Shown: one piece after another, positions 35,191 through 41,418 of the stretch
How positions within the stretch are numbered: position 1 is the stretch's first letter
Layout: each line of letters opens with the position of its first letter
NCBI GenBank assembly: GCA_021298875.1
Contig: JAJTHJ010000200.1
Coordinates: 1 to 41,418 of the forward strand
Source of the DNA: Burkholderiales bacterium
Lineage (GTDB): Bacteria > Pseudomonadota > Gammaproteobacteria > Burkholderiales > Burkholderiaceae_F
Reading direction: 5' to 3'
Length of the DNA stretch: 41,418 nucleotides
The notes under the pieces: generated by a model
The model's database searches: none
What the model saw: only the letters and a program-made list of their open reading frames with translations
Told to the model about the DNA's origin: nothing
Made by a program: the position numbers and the translations under genes

Positions 35191-35226
35191 GGTGGCTCTT
35201 GCCTTAACGGATCACCGATCACGGAC
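35143..35226. repeat. Inverted heptamer array 3 (CNGTGAT) across the murC/ddl junction
   Basis: Plus strand heptads CCGTGAT, CCGTGAT, CTGTGAT, CGGTGAT, CCGTTGG (35143-35177); the inverted arm AACGGATCACCGATCAC lies at 35206-35222. A 17-base stem (35159-35175 with 35206-35222) is exact, leaving a 30-base loop that holds the ddl start codon (35188-35190). The right arm contains the murC stop (35212-35214), and the left arm encodes ddl residues near the N terminus. Confidence 0.88.
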
Positions 35227-36606
35227 AACGCGCGCTGCCAGCGCGCCAGCCACGCCGCCGATCGACCCCGCACCCATCGCAATCACCACGTCGCCGGGGC
35301 GCGCGGCGGCGAGGATCGCGGCGGGGAGTTCATCGATCTTCTCGACGAACAGCGGCTCCACCTGCCCCGCGGTGCGCACCGCGCGCGCGAGCGCGGCGCC
35401 GTCAGCGGCGACGATCGGCGGCTCACCCGCCGGGTAAACCTCGGTCAGCAGCAGCGCATCGGCGCGGCCGAGCACCGCAACGAAGTCGTCGAAGCAATCG
35501 CGCGTGCGGCTGTAGCGGTGCGGCTGGAACGCCAGCACGATGCGCCGGCCGGGAAACGCGCCGCGCGCGGCCTCCAGCGTGGCCGCCATCTCGGCCGGGT
35601 GGTGGCCGTAGTCGTCGATCAAGGTAAAGCTGCCGCCCGCGACCGGCACGTCGCCATGCCGCGCAAAGCGGCGGCCAACCCCGGTGAAGTCGGCCAGCGC
35701 CTGGGCGATGGCGGCGTCGGCCACGCCCAGTTGCGTGCCCACCGCCACCGCGGCCAGTGCGTTGCAGACGTTGTGCCGGCCCGGCAGGTTCAAGCGCAGC
35801 GGCAGCGGCGCCGCGCCCTCGCGCAGCGCGGTAAAGCGCATCGACAGACCCTCGGGCGTCACGTCCACCGCGCGCACCTGCGCCTGCGCGCTCAAGCCGT
35901 AGGTCAGCACCGGCTTAGCGACAAAGGGCAGGATCTCGCGCACGTGCGCGCAGTCCACGCACAGCACCGCGGTGCCGTAAAACGGCAGGTGCGAGAGGAA
36001 CTGGATGAACGCCTGCTTCAACCGCACCGGGTCGTGGCCGTAGGTGTCCATGTGGTCATAGTCGATGTTGGTCACGACGGCCAGCACCGGCAGCAGGTTG
36101 AGGAAGCTCGCGTCGGATTCGTCGGCCTCGACCACGATGAAGTCGCCGCCGCCCAGCCGTGCGTTGGCGCCGGCGGCGTTCAGCCGTCCGCCGATAACGA
36201 AGGTCGGGTCCAGCCCGCCGGCGGCGAGCACGCTGGCCACGAGGCTGGTGGTCGTCGTCTTGCCGTGCGTGCCGGCGATGGCAATGCCTTGCTTCAGCCG
36301 CATCAACTCGGCCAGCATCACCGCGCGCGGCACCACCGGCACGCGGCGCGCGCGCGCGGCGCGCACTTCCGGGTTGTCCGGCGCGACGGCGGAAGACACT
36401 ACCACCGCGTCGGCGCCGGCCACGTGTGCCGCGTCGTGGGCGATCGCCACCGTCGCGCCGAGCGCGGCGAGCCGCTGCGTGGTGGCGGACTCTGCCGCGT
36501 CCGAGCCGCTGACCGCGTAGCCGAGGTTCACCAGCACTTCGGCGATGCCGCTCATGCCGCTGCCGCCGATGCCGACAAAGTGAATTCTGCGGACCGCGTG
36601 CTTCAT
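35212..36606 (-). CDS. murC: UDP-N-acetylmuramate-L-alanine ligase
   Basis: First Mur ligase; adds L-Ala to UDP-MurNAc using ATP. The 464-residue product has the Rossmann start RRIHFVGIGGSGMSGIAEVL, the ATP site AGTHGKTTTT (111-120), VVEADESDASFLNLLP, the RLNLPGRHNVCNALAA block, IDDYGHHPAEMAATL and QPHRYSRTRDCFDDF. The ATG at 36606 is the second of two identical ATGAAGCACGC copies; the first (36764) overlaps the murG stop, and the segment between holds a REP-like repeat. The last codons lie inside heptamer array 3. Confidence 0.97.
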   Translation of the reverse strand: MKHAVRRIHFVGIGGSGMSGIAEVLVNLGYAVSGSDAAESATTQRLAALGATVAIAHDAAHVAGADAVVVSSAVAPDNPEVRAARARRVPVVPRAVMLAELMRLKQGIAIAGTHGKTTTTSLVASVLAAGGLDPTFVIGGRLNAAGANARLGGGDFIVVEADESDASFLNLLPVLAVVTNIDYDHMDTYGHDPVRLKQAFIQFLSHLPFYGTAVLCVDCAHVREILPFVAKPVLTYGLSAQAQVRAVDVTPEGLSMRFTALREGAAPLPLRLNLPGRHNVCNALAAVAVGTQLGVADAAIAQALADFTGVGRRFARHGDVPVAGGSFTLIDDYGHHPAEMAATLEAARGAFPGRRIVLAFQPHRYSRTRDCFDDFVAVLGRADALLLTEVYPAGEPPIVAADGAALARAVRTAGQVEPLFVEKIDELPAAILAAARPGDVVIAMGAGSIGGVAGALAARVVRDR

Positions 36607-36764
36607 CGCTGCGCCCCCCGCGCGACCGTCATTCCCGCGCAAGCGGGAATCCAGTGCAACGCTGCGATGCCTCTGGGTTCCCGCTTCCGCGGGAACGACG
36701 ACAGCGGGATCGGCCGAGCGCCGCATCGACACGCGGTTGGACGCGGACGCTCAGCGTGCTTCAT
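36596..36764. repeat. REP-like insert bounded by an 11-bp direct duplication, murG/murC junction
   Basis: GCGTGCTTCAT occurs at 36596-36606 (murC start) and at 36754-36764 (murG stop). Between them is a 147-base segment with two facing hairpins, ATTCCCGCGCAAGCGGGAAT (36631-36650) and GTTCCCGCTTCCGCGGGAAC (36677-36696). Mirrored flanks CGTC...CCAG and CTGG...GACG define a repeat unit at 36627-36700. This is a common REP-like family in proteobacteria. The duplication looks like a target-site copy made on insertion. Confidence 0.8.
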
Positions 36765-37843
36765 GCGCTCACCTTCGCAATGTGTTCGAGCGCATCGGCG
36801 ACCACCGTGGTCGCCTGCGGGTTGCCGAGTGCGCGGGCGCGCTGCGCCATCGCGCACAGCCCCTCGCGCGTCAGCCCACGCAAGGTTTCCGCCAGACGCG
36901 CGGCGCTCAGCTCGCTTTGCGGCAGATGGATTGCTGCCCCCTGCGCGGCGAGGAACTCGGCATTGCTGCGCTGGTGGTCAGTGGTGCGGGCGATGAACGG
37001 CACCAGGATCGCCGGTACGCCGGCGGCGGTCAGCTCGGTGATGCTGATCGCGCCGGCGCGGCAGAGGACCACATCCGCCGCCGCGTACTGCGCGGCCATG
37101 TCGTCGATGAACGGCACCACCTCGGCCTCGACCCCGGCCTGCGCATAGGCGGCGCGCGTCGCCTCGACATGCGCCGCGCCGCACTGGTGAATCACCTGCG
37201 GCCGTTCGCCGGCCGCCAGCAGCGCCAGCGCCGAGGGGACGGTCTGGTTCAACACCTGCGCGCCCAAACTGCCGCCAAAGACCAACAGCCGCAGCGGCCC
37301 GCTGCGGATCGCGTAGCGCGCCTCCGGCGCCGGCAGTTCGGCGATCTGCGGCCGCACCGGGTTGCCGGTCACCAGCCCGCGCTCGCCGGCGAGCCGGGCC
37401 GCACCGCCGTCGAAGCCGCAGAAGATGGCCGCGCACAGGCTGCGCAGCAGCTTGGTGGACAACAGCGGCTGTGCATCGGAGTTCAGCAGCGCCAGCGGCA
37501 ACCCCAACCCGCTCGCCGCCAAACCCACCGGCACGGCCACGTAACCGCCGGTGGAGAACACTAGCGCCGGCTGGCGCGCGCGCAGCAGCGCACGGCTCGC
37601 CCACAGCGCGCGCAGCAGGGCGAAGCCGCCAAACAGCAAGGTCTTGATCCCCTTGCCGCGCAAGCCGCTGAATTCCAGCGAATCGAAGGCGATCCCGCGC
37701 GCCTCGACCAGCCCGCGCTCCATGCCCGTGCGGGTGCCGATCCACGACACGCTCCAGCCGCGTCCGCGCATCGCCTCGGCCACTGCCAGCCCCGGCATCA
37801 CGTGGCCGCCGGTGCCGGCGGCCGCAATCACCAGATGCTTCAT
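36761..37843 (-). CDS. murG: UDP-GlcNAc transferase MurG (lipid II synthesis)
   Basis: Peripheral membrane glycosyltransferase that converts lipid I to lipid II. The 360-residue product has AAAGTGGHVMPGLAVAEAMR, IGTRTGMERGLVEARGI, VFSTGGYVAVPVGLAASG, LVFGGSLGAQVLNQTVP, the acceptor-binding CRAGAISITELTAAGVPAIL and VPFIARTTDHQRSNAEFL, all standard. The ATG at 37843 overlaps the ftsW stop (ATGA). At its 3' end the stop overlaps a copy of ATGAAGCACGC that looks like the ancestral murC start. A longer frame to 38356 runs in the ftsW region and is rejected. Confidence 0.97.
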   Translation of the reverse strand: MKHLVIAAAGTGGHVMPGLAVAEAMRGRGWSVSWIGTRTGMERGLVEARGIAFDSLEFSGLRGKGIKTLLFGGFALLRALWASRALLRARQPALVFSTGGYVAVPVGLAASGLGLPLALLNSDAQPLLSTKLLRSLCAAIFCGFDGGAARLAGERGLVTGNPVRPQIAELPAPEARYAIRSGPLRLLVFGGSLGAQVLNQTVPSALALLAAGERPQVIHQCGAAHVEATRAAYAQAGVEAEVVPFIDDMAAQYAAADVVLCRAGAISITELTAAGVPAILVPFIARTTDHQRSNAEFLAAQGAAIHLPQSELSAARLAETLRGLTREGLCAMAQRARALGNPQATTVVADALEHIAKVSA

Positions 37844-39087
37844 GCGCGGCCTCCGCGCATCAACTTCCGATTCTCGAAGTCGACCCGCAGCACCAACGCC
37901 AAGCCCACCAGCGTGGACAGCAGCGCCGAGCCGCCGTAGCTCAGCAGCGGCAACGTGAGCCCCTTGGTGGGCAACAAGCCCGTGGCCACACCAATGTTGA
38001 TGAACGCCTGCACGCCGATCCACAGGCCCACACCCTGCGCCAGCAGCCCGGCAAAGCTGCGCTCGAGCGCGATCGCCTGGCGGCCGATCTCGAAGATGCG
38101 TTTGACCAGCCAATAGAAGGCCACGATCACCGCCAGAACGGCGACCAGCCCGAGTTCTTCGCCGATCACCGCGAGGATGAAGTCGGTATGCGCCTCGGGC
38201 AGGTAGTGCAGTTTTTCCACGCTGCCGCCCAGGCCGACGCCGAACCACTCGCCGCGGCCGAAGGCGATCAGCGAATGCGACAGCTGATACCCCTTGCCGA
38301 GCGCGTGCTCGGCCGACCAGGGGTCGAGGTAGGCAAAGATGCGCTCGCGCCGCCACGGCGAAAGCGCAATCACCGCAACGAAGGCTAGCGCCATCACCCC
38401 GGCCACCGCCAGCGCCAGCCGTGCGTTGGCGCCGCCGATGAAGAGCACGCCCAGGCAGATCGCCGCGATCACGCCAAAGGCGCCCAGATCCGGCTGCAAC
38501 AGCAGCAGCCCGCCCGCCGCCGCAATGACCACCCCCATCGGCAGAAAGCTCTGGCCGAAGCGATGGATCACCTCCTGCTTGCGCACGACGAAGTCGGCCG
38601 CGTACAGCACCGCAGCCACCTTCATCAGTTCCGACGGTTGCAGGTTGAACAGGCCCAGCGGAATCCAGCGCTTCGCCCCCAGCGCGCCCTTGCCGATCAG
38701 CAGCACCGCCACCAGCAGTACCAACGTGGCGACCAGCAGCGCCGGCGCGATGCGCTGCCAGACGGCAATCGGAATGGAGAAGACAATCACCGCCGCCGCC
38801 AGCGCCACCGCCAGCGACAGCAGGTGCCGCAACAGAAAGTAAGCCGGCCCGACCGAGTAGCGCGGCGAGTCGGCAAGCGAGATCGACGCCGAGTAGACCA
38901 TCACGATGCCGAAGAGCAGCAGCCCGGCGACCACCGCCAACAGCGCGTGATCGACGTGCGTCACACCGCGCCCGCGCGCGCCGGCGGCCATGCCGCCGCC
39001 CAGCCCGGCCAGCGCAAGCACGGACGCCCCCGGCGGCGCGTCGCGCCGGCCGCGTTCGGCAAACAGTTTGCGCAGGCCCGCGATCAC
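37840..39087 (-). CDS. ftsW: Septal peptidoglycan polymerase FtsW (SEDS family)
   Basis: SEDS-family glycosyltransferase that polymerises lipid II at the septum with FtsI. The 415-residue product has a cytoplasmic N-terminal segment and ten hydrophobic helices. SEDS blocks: GIVMVYSASISLADSP, AKRWIPLGLFNLQPSELMKV, LLLQPDLGAFGVIAAICLGV, GKGYQLSHSLIAFGRGEWFG with VGLGGSVEKLHYLPEAHTDF, and TGLLPTKGLTLPLLSYGGSA. Start is GTG at 39087 with GGAAGGGAG about 6 bases upstream. It is preceded by a 17-codon ORF overlapping its start and is followed by murG with an ATGA overlap. Confidence 0.97.
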   Translation of the reverse strand: MIAGLRKLFAERGRRDAPPGASVLALAGLGGGMAAGARGRGVTHVDHALLAVVAGLLLFGIVMVYSASISLADSPRYSVGPAYFLLRHLLSLAVALAAAVIVFSIPIAVWQRIAPALLVATLVLLVAVLLIGKGALGAKRWIPLGLFNLQPSELMKVAAVLYAADFVVRKQEVIHRFGQSFLPMGVVIAAAGGLLLLQPDLGAFGVIAAICLGVLFIGGANARLALAVAGVMALAFVAVIALSPWRRERIFAYLDPWSAEHALGKGYQLSHSLIAFGRGEWFGVGLGGSVEKLHYLPEAHTDFILAVIGEELGLVAVLAVIVAFYWLVKRIFEIGRQAIALERSFAGLLAQGVGLWIGVQAFINIGVATGLLPTKGLTLPLLSYGGSALLSTLVGLALVLRVDFENRKLMRGGRA

Positions 39088-39137
39088 ACCGCGCTCCCTT
39101 CCGCCTCGACCACGAGCCGCGTCAGCACCTTTTTCAT
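39084..39137 (-). CDS. Possible 17-codon coupling ORF between murD and ftsW
   Basis: ATG at 39137 overlaps the murD stop (ATGA), has GAAGGGAG six bases upstream, and reads MKKVLTRLVVEAEGSAV. Its TGA overlaps the ftsW GTG start (GTGA). It therefore bridges the two genes exactly. The surrounding 27-base blocks 39134-39160 and 39084-39110 match at 20 of 27 positions with the same Shine-Dalgarno, so the ORF may be a by-product of a 50-base tandem duplication of the murD-ftsW junction. Whether the peptide is made is unknown. Confidence 0.35.
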   Translation of the reverse strand: MKKVLTRLVVEAEGSAV

Positions 39138-40633
39138 GCCACGCTCCCTTCGGGTTCGAGCATGGGCCGTATCAGTGACTCCCTGACCGCGCGCCCAAAA
39201 ACTTCTGCGCGGTGCTTGTAGTTGTCGAACATGTCGAGGCTGGCGCAGGCCGGCGACAGCAGCACCGCATCGCCCGGCTGCGCCAGCGCGGCGGCGGCGG
39301 CGACCGCCTCTTCCAGCGTGGCGCAGGACTGCACCGGGTACGGCGCCGCGGTGAGCAACGCGCCGATCCGCGGCCCGTCGCGGCCGATCAGCAGCACCGC
39401 ACGCGCATGCCGCGCCAGCGGTGCGACGAGCGGCGCGAAGTCCTGCCCCTTGCCGTCGCCGCCCAGGATCACCACCAGCCGCTTGCCCTCCTCGCCGAGG
39501 CCGTCGAGCGCGGCGACGGTGGCGCCGACGTTGGTGCCCTTGCTGTCGTCGTAGAACTCCACGCCGTCGCGCGTGGCGACGAGTTCCATCCGGTGCGGCT
39601 CGCCGCGGTAGCTGCGCAGCGCATGCAGCAGCGGCGCCAGCGGGCAGCCCAGCGCGCGCGCCAGCGCCAGCGCAGCGAGCGCGTTGAGCGCGTTGTGCCG
39701 GCCGCGGATGTGCAGCGCCTCGGCCGGCATCAGCTTGTGCACGTGCACCGGCGCATCGATGCCCGGCAGTTCGGCCGCGGCGCGGCGGCGCCGCTCGCCG
39801 GGCGAAAGGTCTTCCGCATAGGCGAGCCAGGTCAGGCCGCCCTCCTGCACCAGGCCGTACTGATCCGGCTGCGCCGGCACGCTGCTGCCGAAGGTGAGCG
39901 GCCGGCCGGTCTTGCGCAGCATCGCCACGGTGGCGGCGTCGTCGCGGTTGACCACCTGCACCGTGTCCTTGGCAAAGATGCGCGCCTTGGCCCGCGTGTA
40001 GGCGTCCAGCGTGCCGTGCCAGTCGAGGTGATCCTGCGTCACGTTGAGCACCGTCGCCGCCGTGCAATGCAGCGAGCGCGTGGTCGCCAACTGGAAGCTC
40101 GATAGCTCCAGCACCCACACCTCGGGCAGCGCGCCGGCGTCGAGCCGCTCGGCGAGCACCTCCAGCGCCGAGGGCGAAATGTTGCCGGCCACCGCCACCG
40201 ACAGCCCGGCGCGCTCCAGCAGCAGGCCGGTCAGGCGCGTGACGGTGGTCTTGCCGTTGGTGCCAGTGATGCCGACGATGCGCGGCGCGTAGGCGCGCTC
40301 GGCTTCGAGTTCGGCCAGCGCGCGGGCAAAGAGTTCGATCTCACCCACCACGTCGATCTTGCGCCGCTGCGCCTCGGCCACCAGCACGCGCGCCTCCGAG
40401 TGCGTCGGCGACAGGCCGGGGCTGAGCGCGACGAGGTCGATGCCGTCGAGCAACGTCTTGGCGAGCGGCCCGCCGGCGAACTCCGCCGCCGGCAACTGCG
40501 CGCGCAGCGCGGCCAGCCCCGGTGGCGACTCGCGCGTGTCCGCCACCCGCAGCCGGTGCCCGCCGCGCGCCAGCCAGCGGGCCATGGCCAGGCCGGTTTC
40601 GCCGAGCCCAAGGATCAAGACGCTCATCGGCAT
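39134..40633 (-). CDS. murD: UDP-N-acetylmuramoyl-L-alanine-D-glutamate ligase
   Basis: Second Mur ligase; adds D-Glu. The 499-residue product has LILGLGETGLAMARWLARGG, SPGLSPTHSEARVLVAEAQR, the ATP loop GTNGKTTV (124-131), GNISPSALEVL, ELSSFQLATT, LNVTQDHLDWHGT, IRGRHNALNALAALALARAL, EFYDDSKGTNVGATVAALDG and LLSPACASLDMFDNYKHRAE. It is slightly longer than E. coli MurD. ATG codons at 40633 and 40627 are both possible; AGGTGAG, which overlaps the mraY stop, is best placed for 40633. The 3' end overlaps the start of the 17-codon ORF. Confidence 0.97.
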   Translation of the reverse strand: MPMSVLILGLGETGLAMARWLARGGHRLRVADTRESPPGLAALRAQLPAAEFAGGPLAKTLLDGIDLVALSPGLSPTHSEARVLVAEAQRRKIDVVGEIELFARALAELEAERAYAPRIVGITGTNGKTTVTRLTGLLLERAGLSVAVAGNISPSALEVLAERLDAGALPEVWVLELSSFQLATTRSLHCTAATVLNVTQDHLDWHGTLDAYTRAKARIFAKDTVQVVNRDDAATVAMLRKTGRPLTFGSSVPAQPDQYGLVQEGGLTWLAYAEDLSPGERRRRAAAELPGIDAPVHVHKLMPAEALHIRGRHNALNALAALALARALGCPLAPLLHALRSYRGEPHRMELVATRDGVEFYDDSKGTNVGATVAALDGLGEEGKRLVVILGGDGKGQDFAPLVAPLARHARAVLLIGRDGPRIGALLTAAPYPVQSCATLEEAVAAAAALAQPGDAVLLSPACASLDMFDNYKHRAEVFGRAVRESLIRPMLEPEGSVA

Positions 40634-40640
40634 CGCGCGC

Positions 40641-41418
40641 TCACCTGATCTTCAACGTCGACAAACCGACCAGCACCAGCATGATGGTGATGATCCAGAA
40701 GCGCACCACCACCTGGTTTTCGCGCCAGCCGGACAGCTCAAAGTGGTGGTGCAGCGGCGCCATGCGGAAGATGCGCTTGCCGCCCGTCCCCTTGAAGTAG
40801 GCGACCTGCAGCATCACCGACACGGTCTCGGCGACGAACACGCCGCCCATGACAAAGAGCACGATCTCCTGCCGGGTGATCACCGCAATCGTCCCCAGCG
40901 CCGCGCCGAGCGCCAGCGCGCCCACGTCGCCCATGAACACCTGGGCTGGATAGGCGTTGAACCAGAGGAAGGCGAGCCCACTGCCGGCGATGGCGCCGCA
41001 GACGATCACCAGTTCGCCCGCGCCCGGCACGTAGGGAAACAGCAGGTACTTGGCAAAGTCCGCGCGGCCGACCACGTAGGCAAAGATGCCGAGCGCGGCG
41101 CCGACCAGCGCGGCCGGCATGATCGCCAGGCCGTCCAGGCCGTCGGTCAGGTTGACCGCGTTGCTGGTGCCCACGATCACGAAGTAGGTCAGCAGCACGA
41201 AGCCGAACACACCCATCGGATAGGCCACGTCCTTGAAGAACGGCACCATCAGGTCCGAGCGCGGCGGCAGATCGAGGTCGAAGCCGCTGGCGATCCACTC
41301 GCCAATCAGCGTCCAGATCTTGGCCCCGCTGGGCGCGGCCACGGCGAAGGCCAGATACAACGCCGCCACCAGCGCGATTAGCGACTGCCAGAAGTACTTC
41401 TCCTTCGCGCTCATCCCC
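40641..41418 (-). CDS. mraY: Phospho-MurNAc-pentapeptide translocase MraY, 5' end outside window
   Basis: Integral membrane enzyme that makes lipid I from UDP-MurNAc-pentapeptide and undecaprenyl phosphate. About 258 C-terminal residues are present; the N-terminal part lies beyond 41418. The apparent start MSAKEKYFWQS is internal, since MraY has SAREKYFWQS-like sequence in its middle. Conserved blocks: TSNAVNLTDGLDGLAIMPAA (the catalytic Asp region), FLWFNAYPAQVFMGDVGALA, and the LHHHFELSGWRENQVVVRFW C-terminal signature. It is first in the visible dcw operon, 7 bases before murD. Confidence 0.96.
   Translation of the reverse strand, partial: GMSAKEKYFWQSLIALVAALYLAFAVAAPSGAKIWTLIGEWIASGFDLDLPPRSDLMVPFFKDVAYPMGVFGFVLLTYFVIVGTSNAVNLTDGLDGLAIMPAALVGAALGIFAYVVGRADFAKYLLFPYVPGAGELVIVCGAIAGSGLAFLWFNAYPAQVFMGDVGALALGAALGTIAVITRQEIVLFVMGGVFVAETVSVMLQVAYFKGTGGKRIFRMAPLHHHFELSGWRENQVVVRFWIITIMLVLVGLSTLKIR

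Noticed and set aside
36603..36764. Short ORF starting at the first ATGAAGCACGC (MKHAERPRPT...)
   Set aside because: Most of it is translation of the REP-like repeat; it is better explained as a by-product of insertion than as a gene.

Overview
This window looks like chromosomal DNA of a high-GC betaproteobacterium, most likely of the Burkholderiales. The evidence is the gene order mraY-murD-ftsW-murG-murC-ddl-ftsQ-ftsA-ftsZ-lpxC followed by the secA/argJ/coaE/pilBCD block, together with Bug-type solute receptors next to a TctAB transporter. The species cannot be named from the sequence alone. No rRNA, tRNA, CRISPR array or transposase gene was found.

Layout. (1) 1-4.2 kb, minus strand: the cbb3 oxidase genes ccoI and ccoS, then ccoN, which runs off the left edge. 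An FNR-type box sits in the gap before ccoN. (2) 4.2-8.2 kb: a mixed metabolic stretch with a glycerophosphodiester phosphodiesterase, a DUF4442 thioesterase-like protein, a CaiB-type CoA transferase, an acylphosphatase and a GNAT acetyltransferase, interspersed with palindromic intergenic repeats. (3) 8.2-15.1 kb: a complete tripartite tricarboxylate transporter (Bug receptor, TctB, TctA), a duplicated unit encoding two unrecognised small proteins, and a second Bug receptor next to a leaderless gamma-glutamyltransferase-like enzyme. (4) 15.2-20.7 kb, plus strand: pilB-pilC-pilD-coaE-zapD-yacG. (5) 20.7-27.7 kb, minus strand: a Nudix/TMP-synthase-like fusion, a DUF815 ATPase, argJ, secA and an M23 peptidase. 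(6) 27.7-30.9 kb: dciA-like, NlpC/P60, a small membrane protein, lpxC and a DUF2189 membrane protein. (7) 30.9-41.4 kb, minus strand: the cell-wall and division cluster from ftsZ back to mraY, which is cut by the right edge.

How the genes work together. The right half makes lipid II (MraY, MurD, MurG, MurC, Ddl), moves the machinery to the septum and assembles it (FtsW, FtsQ, FtsA, FtsZ, and ZapD further left), and makes lipid A (LpxC). SecA exports the envelope proteins, and the M23 and C40 enzymes probably remodel murein. The left half is respiratory (low-oxygen cbb3 oxidase) and scavenging (Bug/Tct uptake).

The least ordinary signals are these: a tandem pair of small proteins with the same promoter-region architecture; three inverted arrays of a degenerate heptamer (CNGTTGT or CNGTGAT), one of which has entered the murC/ddl coding ends; a REP-type insert bounded by an 11-bp duplication that splits the murG/murC junction; and a 17-codon ORF with its own Shine-Dalgarno between murD and ftsW.
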